This document shows, piece by piece, positions 12,853-17,532 of a DNA stretch of 17,532 nucleotides. The stretch spans positions 1-17,532 of the forward strand of contig USLD01000008.1 in assembly GCA_900555495.1 (NCBI GenBank). The letters run 5' to 3'. Source of the DNA: an uncultured Slackia sp. (GTDB taxonomy: Bacteria > Actinomycetota > Coriobacteriia > Coriobacteriales > Eggerthellaceae). Within the stretch, counting starts at the first letter, position 1; each line of letters opens with the position of its first letter. The translations under genes were made by a program, and so were the position numbers. The notes under the pieces were generated by a model. That model did no database searches, was not told where the DNA came from, and worked only from the letters and a program-made list of their open reading frames with translations.

Positions 12853-14991
12853 ATGATGGAACAAGAGAGCATGTTCGACGCCCAGACCTCTGCCGCGCTG
12901 GCGAGCGACCCCGCCGCTCGCGTCGAGGCCCTTCGTCGTGAAATCGAGCATCATAGCTACCTGTATTACGCGCAGGACGCGCCCGAGATATCCGACGCCG
13001 CGTTCGATTCGTTGATGGCCGAGCTGCGCGAGCTCGAAGCGGCCCATCCCGAGCTGGTCGACGCCTCGTCGCCCACGCAGCGCGTCGGCGGCTACGTCGG
13101 CGAGCAATTCTCCGCCGTGCGCCATGCCCAGCGCATGTATTCGCTCGACAACGCGATGGATCTCGAAGAACTGGATGCATGGACGCAGCGCACGGTGGAG
13201 GCTGCGGGACGCCAGGTGGAATTCGTCTGCGAGCTGAAGATCGACGGCTCTTCGATCGCGCTGACCTATGATGCGGGCGTGCTCGCCAAGGCGGCCACTC
13301 GCGGCGACGGCGTGACGGGCGAGGACGTCACGGTGAACATGCGCACTGTGCGCGATGTGCCGCTGCGCCTGCGCGACGAAGGCGTCGCGGGACTGGCCGA
13401 CGCCGACGGGTCGGTGGAAGTGCGCGGCGAGGTATACATGCCCAAGGCGAGCTTCGACGCGCTCAATGCCGCCGCCGCCGCAAACGGCAAAGCCCCTTTC
13501 GCCAATCCGCGCAATGCCGCGGCGGGCTCGCTGCGCCAGAAAGACCCCAAGATCACCAAGGGCCGCGATCTTTCCACGTTCATCTACGCGATCGCCGACG
13601 AGCGGGCCGTGAAGGCCGAAAGCCAGTGGGAACTGCTGCAGTGGCTGCGCGCGAGCGGCTTCCATGTGAACCCCGACGTGGCCTTGTGCGCAACGCCTGC
13701 CGAGGTGCGCGCGTTCTGCGAATCGGTGGCCGAAAAGCGTTCGGTGCTTCCTTACGATATCGACGGCGTGGTGGTGAAGGTGAATTCCTTCGCCATGCAG
13801 CGCGAGCTGGGCTTCACGGCAAAGGCGCCGCGTTGGGCCATCGCCTATAAGTTCCCGCCCGAGGAAAAAACCACCGTGCTGCGCGATATCACCGTGCAGG
13901 TGGGCCGCACAGGCGCGATCACGCCGGTTGCCGAGCTGGATCCCGTGCGCGTCGCAGGCTCCACGGTCGCGCGCGCCACGCTGCACAATCTCGACGAGGT
14001 GCGCCGCAAGGACGTGCGCGTGGGCGACACGGTGATCGTGCGCAAGGCGGGCGACGTCATTCCCGAGGTGCTCGGTCCCGTGCTGAGCCTGAGGCCCGAA
14101 GGCGCCGTTGCATGGGAGATGCCCGCGACGTGTCCGAGCTGCGGCAGCCCGATCGTGCGCGAAGAGGGCGAGGCGGCGTTCAGGTGCGTTTCGATGGATT
14201 GTCCGGCGCAGGCGCTCGAAAGGCTGCTGCATTGGGCGAGTCGCGGCGCCATGGACATCGACGGCATGGGCGAGGAAATCGTCGCACGCCTGGTCGAAAG
14301 CGAGCGCGTGCGCGATGTGGCCGACTACTACAGCCTGACCGAATACGAGCTGGCCACGCTTGAGACGGGCCGTACGAACAAGGAAGGCGAGCCGATCCGC
14401 CTGGGTTCGACCATCGCCGCCAAGCTGATCGCCGCGATCGAGGCGTCCAAGGCGCACCCGCTCGCGCGCGTGCTGTTCGGCCTGGGCATCAGGCACGTGG
14501 GCAAGACCACGGGCGAGCAGTTGGCTGCGGCGTTCCCGTCGATGGAGCGCCTGATGGAGGCGACCGAAGAGCAGCTGGCCGAGGTGGAAGGCGTCGGCGG
14601 CGTGATCGCACAGAGCATTCGCGCGTTCTTCGGCAACGAGGACAATCGCGAGGTCATCCATCGCCTGGGTCGCATGGGCGTGTCGCTGGAAGACGCGGCC
14701 GTTCACGACGAAACGCCCCAGACGCTGGCGGGCATCACGTTCGTGCTGACGGGCTCGCTTACGGAAAGCGGCATGACGCGAGACGAGGCCGGCGCCCGTT
14801 TGAAAGCCATGGGCGCGAAGGTATCGGGCAGCGTGTCGAAGAAGACCGGCTACGTGATCGCGGGCGAGGCTGCGGGCAGTAAGTACGACAAGGCGGTTTC
14901 GCTGGGCGTCCCGGTGCTTGACGAGGCCGATTTGCTGCGTTTGTTGGAGGCGGGGTCGCTCGAGGCTGCGGGCATCGAGCCCCGCGATTAG
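12853..14991 (+). CDS. ligA: NAD-dependent DNA ligase
   Basis: The protein has 712 residues, slightly longer than the usual ~670 mainly through the N-terminus and small insertions. The start is ATG at 12853 or the adjacent ATG at 12856, after GGAG. Domains in order: Ia NAD-binding region with HHSYLYYA (33-40); adenylation domain with catalytic Lys129 in ELKIDGSS; FANPRNAAAGSLRQ block (about 216-229); OB fold; four-cysteine zinc finger (Cys427, Cys430, Cys445, Cys450); helix-hairpin-helix repeats with GLGIRHVGKTT and EGVGGV; and a BRCT domain (about 622-700) with VLTGSL and KKTGYVIAGEAAGSK. It seals nicks in DNA during replication and repair and is usually essential. The antisense frame spanning the gene is a codon-bias shadow. 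Confidence 0.98.
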   Translation: MMEQESMFDAQTSAALASDPAARVEALRREIEHHSYLYYAQDAPEISDAAFDSLMAELRELEAAHPELVDASSPTQRVGGYVGEQFSAVRHAQRMYSLDNAMDLEELDAWTQRTVEAAGRQVEFVCELKIDGSSIALTYDAGVLAKAATRGDGVTGEDVTVNMRTVRDVPLRLRDEGVAGLADADGSVEVRGEVYMPKASFDALNAAAAANGKAPFANPRNAAAGSLRQKDPKITKGRDLSTFIYAIADERAVKAESQWELLQWLRASGFHVNPDVALCATPAEVRAFCESVAEKRSVLPYDIDGVVVKVNSFAMQRELGFTAKAPRWAIAYKFPPEEKTTVLRDITVQVGRTGAITPVAELDPVRVAGSTVARATLHNLDEVRRKDVRVGDTVIVRKAGDVIPEVLGPVLSLRPEGAVAWEMPATCPSCGSPIVREEGEAAFRCVSMDCPAQALERLLHWASRGAMDIDGMGEEIVARLVESERVRDVADYYSLTEYELATLETGRTNKEGEPIRLGSTIAAKLIAAIEASKAHPLARVLFGLGIRHVGKTTGEQLAAAFPSMERLMEATEEQLAEVEGVGGVIAQSIRAFFGNEDNREVIHRLGRMGVSLEDAAVHDETPQTLAGITFVLTGSLTESGMTRDEAGARLKAMGAKVSGSVSKKTGYVIAGEAAGSKYDKAVSLGVPVLDEADLLRLLEAGSLEAAGIEPRD

Positions 14992-15007
14992 GCTGGAGGA
15001 GGTGACA

Positions 15008-15466
15008 ATGCGCGGCACAAGCACGCAAGAGCGGTATACTACGGCTTTGATGCGAAACGAATACGCGAACGATGAGAGAGGTTTGGCCATGCAGGACAGG
15101 CTGAGCGCATATGATGAAAAAGTCCTTCGCCGACTGGTGCAGCTGGAAACCGCTCGCCGCCAGGAGCGCAAGCAAGGTCCGCTCGCGTTCGTGAAGCGCG
15201 ATACCGAGGCGGGCTCGGCCATGCGCAGGCTCGACCAGCTGGGCATGATCGGCGCCATGTACAAAGACGGCAATCCCTATGTTGTCGAGGTACTCGCGAA
15301 GGGGTATTCATACCTGGGCATCGTCGACGAGGAGCGTGCCGAGGTGCTGCGCGTCGAGCGTCATCGCAAGGAGGATCGCCGCCACGATTGGATGGTCAGC
15401 GTCTTCACCGTGCTGGTGGCCATGGTGGGCGTGATCGCGGGCTTCCTGATCGCGAAGTTCGTGTAG
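15008..15466 (+). CDS. Small tail-anchored protein with winged-helix-like domain
   Basis: The protein has 152 residues if it starts at ATG 15008, which has an excellent AGGAGG site five bases away, 16 bases after ligA. An alternative start is ATG 15089 (MQDRLSAYDEK), with GAGAGAGG upstream. Residues about 35-110 look like a winged helix: helix EKVLRRLVQLE, then AMRRLDQLGMI, then a wing with YKDGNPYVVEVLAKGYSYL, similar in layout to MarR-like domains. A charged linker (ERAEVLRVERHRKEDRRHD) leads to one C-terminal helix (about 128-150), so it would be anchored by its tail with the folded part in the cytoplasm. I do not recognise the family. A TATACT box inside the frame (15035-15040) hints at a separate promoter and would favour the later start. 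Confidence 0.7.
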   Translation: MRGTSTQERYTTALMRNEYANDERGLAMQDRLSAYDEKVLRRLVQLETARRQERKQGPLAFVKRDTEAGSAMRRLDQLGMIGAMYKDGNPYVVEVLAKGYSYLGIVDEERAEVLRVERHRKEDRRHDWMVSVFTVLVAMVGVIAGFLIAKFV

Positions 15467-15507
15467 GCTTTTTCGCTTCGTTTCCACGCGGTCTATATCG
15501 AGAATGC

Positions 15508-15539
15508 AAAAGCGTCGGCTTCGTGCCGACGCTTTTTTT
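15508..15539. terminator. Bidirectional terminator between convergent genes
   Basis: A 12-bp stem AAAAGCGTCGGC / GCCGACGCTTTT around TTCGT is followed by a T-run ending at 15539. The A-run on its left gives U's on the minus strand, so it can serve both the plus-strand wHTH gene and the minus-strand methyltransferase. Confidence 0.9.
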
Positions 15540-15586
15540 CGACCCGAGGGCCTATGCGGCAGCGGGCCGCCTTGCTGCCGCGCCGC

Positions 15587-16342
15587 CTAGGGACGGCATT
15601 CGTAGATGAAGCAGTCGCAATCGTTGCTCGGATTTCCCGTCTTGTCGAATGACGAATACGCGCGCACGGACGAAAAGCCGATTTCGTCGAGGATGCGCTC
15701 CATCTCGCCGACTTCATAAAGGCGGATGCGGAAGTCCATCGTTTCGCTGCGAAGGAGGGAATCGCCTTCTTTCAGCTCGTAGAGTCCGGGCGCGAGAAGG
15801 ACCCTTGCCTTTTCGTCGAAATCGTAAGTGCTTTTCAGCGTGAGCGTCTTGCCGCGCCCCATATCGACGCAGGTATCGAGAACGGGTTCTTCGCTGTATC
15901 TGATGCTGTTGACGGTGTCGACGGAAAAGACGAATACGCCGCCGGGAGCGAGCATCGCGCGCAATGCCGCCAGCGCTCGCCGGCATGTCTCGTCGTCGGT
16001 GAACAGGGATAGGGACCCTGACGGAATGAAGATGTAGTCGAACGGCCCGATGTCGGGACACCTGGTCACATCGGCGAGAAGCGTTTTGGCGCCGGGCGAT
16101 TTCTCTTCGAGCTTGTCGAGCATCTCTTTCGAAAGGTCGACGCCCGTAATGTCGAATCCTCGCTGCTCGAAGGGAACCAGGAAACGGCCGCTGCCGCAAA
16201 GGGGTTCGAGTATGCGCATTCCGGGCGCGGCGTAGGAAAGGTAGAATTCCAGTTCGTCTTCGGGGGCTTCCCCGTGCAGCTTCTCATACATTTCCGTGCA
16301 CAGGCTTCCGTAGTAATTCTGCATGTTTTCGGTATCGTCCAT
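15587..16342 (-). CDS. Class I SAM-dependent methyltransferase
   Basis: The protein has 251 residues. The ATG at 16342 follows GGAAGGAG, 6-7 bases away. The Rossmann-like fold shows motif I LEPLCGSGRFLVPF (45-58), the acidic strand end GVDLSKEML (67-75) with Asp69, a motif II-like ADVTRCPDIGPFDYI (90-104), and the segment IPSGSLSLF (106-114) often seen in small-molecule methyltransferases that share similarity with the SAM-binding family called Methyltransf_11/25. The C-terminal half is strand-rich with RIRLYEVGEMERILDEIGF, the usual ending of the family. The acceptor cannot be read from the sequence. It lies 62 bases after the TSUP gene and could share its transcript. Confidence 0.85.
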   Translation of the reverse strand: MDDTENMQNYYGSLCTEMYEKLHGEAPEDELEFYLSYAAPGMRILEPLCGSGRFLVPFEQRGFDITGVDLSKEMLDKLEEKSPGAKTLLADVTRCPDIGPFDYIFIPSGSLSLFTDDETCRRALAALRAMLAPGGVFVFSVDTVNSIRYSEEPVLDTCVDMGRGKTLTLKSTYDFDEKARVLLAPGLYELKEGDSLLRSETMDFRIRLYEVGEMERILDEIGFSSVRAYSSFDKTGNPSNDCDCFIYECRP

Positions 16343-16404
16343 TTTCGGCTCCTTCCCGATGATTCGTTTCCGGATAAGGGGTTATTGCGCTGCGGCGGTT
16401 CGAC

Positions 16405-17166
16405 CTATCGAATCACCAGGTCGAAGATAACTTTCACGAAGAGCAGGGCAAGCACTGCGATGATGATGGGGCGCACTATTTTCGTGCCGTCCTTCATGAC
16501 CATGCCTGCGCCCAGGTAGTTGCCTGCGATGCTGAACACGGCTGCCGCAAGTCCCAGGCCCAGCCAGACCGCTCCGTGCATGAAGAAGGTGACCAGCGCC
16601 GCCACGTTGGATGCAAGGTTGGCCACCTTCACTTCGCCGGACGCATGCTTGACGGGCAGCTTGGCTGCGGCGGTGAAGGCGATGAGCATGAACGTGCCTG
16701 TGCCCGGTCCGTAAAATCCGTCATAGGCTCCGAGCAGCACCGAAGCGACGGCCACGATGGCGTATTGCCTGCGCGGCGAGATTTCGGCGTCTTCGGGAGC
16801 TTCGAGCGTGCGTTTGCGCAGTACGGCGAAAGCGACGAACGGAAGCGCCACGACCAGCAGGATCTGGAATATGCCGTCGGGCGTGAGCAGGGCGAGCTTC
16901 GCGCCGACCGCCGAACCCGCCACGGCGCCTATGGCGGTGGGAACGGCCAGCTTGAAATCGATGTAGCCGCCGCGAGCAAGGCGGGCCGTGGCCACTACCG
17001 TGCCGATCGAGGACGATAGCTTGTTCGTGCCGAGCGCCGCATGCGCCGGCAGCCCCGCCAGCAAATAGGCGGTCAGCGAAATCAACCCGCCGCCGCCGGC
17101 GATGGAATCGACCAATCCGGCAAGAAAGACAAGCGGGCAAACGATAAGCAATGTGATGGGGTCCAT
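16405..17166 (-). CDS. TSUP (TauE/SafE) family permease
   Basis: The protein has 253 residues, starting from the ATG at 17166; a longer frame to 17211 adds a basic stretch (MRFTRFSP...) that is not membrane-like and is less likely. About eight helices form two repeats. The first carries the family signature GGGGLISLTAYLLAGLP (24-40) and LGTNKLSSSIGT (45-56); the second carries LLGAYDGFYGPGTGTFML and VKVANLASNVAA. These permeases are linked to movement of sulfite, sulfonates or other organosulfur anions; the precise substrate here is unknown. No sulfur-metabolism gene is nearby. A -10-like TATAAT lies about 50 bases upstream on the minus strand. Confidence 0.92.
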   Translation of the reverse strand: MDPITLLIVCPLVFLAGLVDSIAGGGGLISLTAYLLAGLPAHAALGTNKLSSSIGTVVATARLARGGYIDFKLAVPTAIGAVAGSAVGAKLALLTPDGIFQILLVVALPFVAFAVLRKRTLEAPEDAEISPRRQYAIVAVASVLLGAYDGFYGPGTGTFMLIAFTAAAKLPVKHASGEVKVANLASNVAALVTFFMHGAVWLGLGLAAAVFSIAGNYLGAGMVMKDGTKIVRPIIIAVLALLFVKVIFDLVIR

Positions 17167-17214
17167 AAACCTCGTCCTGACGAAAATCGGGGAAAAACGG
17201 GTGAAACGCAAAGG

Positions 17215-17222
17215 ATTATAAT
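17215..17222. promoter_or_regulatory. ATTATAAT box between divergent permease and dehydrogenase
   Basis: ATTATAAT is palindromic and gives TATAAT on both strands (plus at 17217-17222, minus as the complement of 17215-17220). It could be the -10 for the permease (about 50 bases away) or for the plus-strand gene at 17315. No -35 matched on either side. Confidence 0.4.
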
Positions 17223-17314
17223 ATGGAGGTTTGCGACACGGGCGCTTCCTCTCCGCCCGCGCGGTTTATTCTCGAAGGATACATGCCGTAGGAATCGGCG
17301 GAATGGAGGAACTC

Positions 17315-17532
17315 ATGGGCCAAAGCGCTGCGTTGAAAAAGCTCGGCATCATCGGTCTGGGCGCCATCGGTGCCCGGGTGGCCAATGCCGCCGTTTCTCT
17401 GGGGATGGAAGTACTGGGGTATGACCCCTATATCTCCATCGACGCCGCCTGGAGCCTGTCCCGCAGCGTACAGCACTGCGTCACCCTGGGTGACATGCTG
17501 CCCCGCTGCGATTACCTGACCGTACATGTGCC
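17315..17532 (+). CDS. Phosphoglycerate dehydrogenase-like NAD-binding domain, cut by the window end
   Basis: The ATG at 17315 has GGAGGA four bases upstream (another ATG at 17303 is in frame). The frame reads KKLGIIGLGAIGARVANAA and GYDPYI, the NAD(P)-binding region of D-2-hydroxyacid dehydrogenases; the wording GMEVLGYDPYIS and AAWSLSRSV is close to clostridial-type 3-phosphoglycerate dehydrogenase (serA), the first step of serine synthesis. In such proteins this region begins near residue 140, after an N-terminal catalytic lobe that is missing here. The preceding frame (from 17222) has no such lobe. Codons after about 17335 (ACC, TCC, GGG, CTG, CCC) differ from the TCG/ACG/GCG use elsewhere. 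It may be a truncated gene, a horizontal fragment, or an assembly join to another genome. Confidence 0.6.
   Translation, partial: MGQSAALKKLGIIGLGAIGARVANAAVSLGMEVLGYDPYISIDAAWSLSRSVQHCVTLGDMLPRCDYLTVHV

Noticed and set aside
12799..15273. 824-codon open frame on the minus strand antisense to ligA
   Set aside because: It is a codon-bias shadow: the product is rich in Arg, His and Ala with no domain, while the plus strand holds complete LigA motifs.

Overview
The window is a gene-dense, high-GC (roughly 60%) bacterial segment that looks like a metagenomic or draft contig from the Eggerthellaceae (Coriobacteriia, Actinomycetota). The main reasons are a Tat-exported FAD-dependent fumarate-reductase-like flavoprotein divergent from a multi-membrane-segment regulator-like protein (a signature pairing in Eggerthella, Gordonibacter, Adlercreutzia and Slackia), codon use dominated by TCG, ACG, GCG and GGC, and strong GC hairpins with TTCG-type loops as terminators. 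The family assignment is inference, and species cannot be read from the sequence.

Layout. 1-391 (-): 5' part of a multi-TM protein, probably the sensor half of a LuxR-type regulator. 650-2370 (+): Tat lipoprotein-type FAD reductase, interrupted by a frameshift near 1393-1402. 2668-2958 (+): three-TM PQ-loop-like protein. 3187-4554 (+): Pro/Ala-rich DUF4190-type membrane protein with an external C-terminal domain. 4781-5974 (-): PLP aminotransferase. 6335-7129 (+): ZIP-family metal transporter. 7224-7528: unexplained, AT-shifted non-coding stretch. 7529-8593 (-): ygbA-like cysteine-rich protein plus a DUF1836 putative regulator. 8745-9605 (+): DegV fatty-acid-binding protein, with a clear sigma-70 promoter overlapped by a 21-bp palindrome. 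9806-10324 (+): ferritin. 10569-12637 (+): operon acpS, nnrD, HdeD-family membrane protein. 12853-14991 (+): ligA, followed by a small tail-anchored winged-helix-like protein (15008-15466). 15587-17166 (-): SAM methyltransferase and TSUP permease. 17315-17532 (+): start of a phosphoglycerate-dehydrogenase-like gene that lacks its usual N-terminal lobe and changes codon use abruptly, so it may be an assembly chimera.

Most of the window is ordinary chromosomal housekeeping: metal handling (ZIP, ferritin), lipid and cofactor metabolism (DegV, AcpS, NnrD) and DNA ligation (LigA). No IS element, tRNA, rRNA, CRISPR array or phage gene was seen. The parts most worth a second look are the frameshifted reductase and its divergent regulator, the palindrome between degV and DUF1836, the 7224-7528 element, the C-terminal extension of AcpS, the wHTH-TM protein after ligA, and the contig-end serA fragment.
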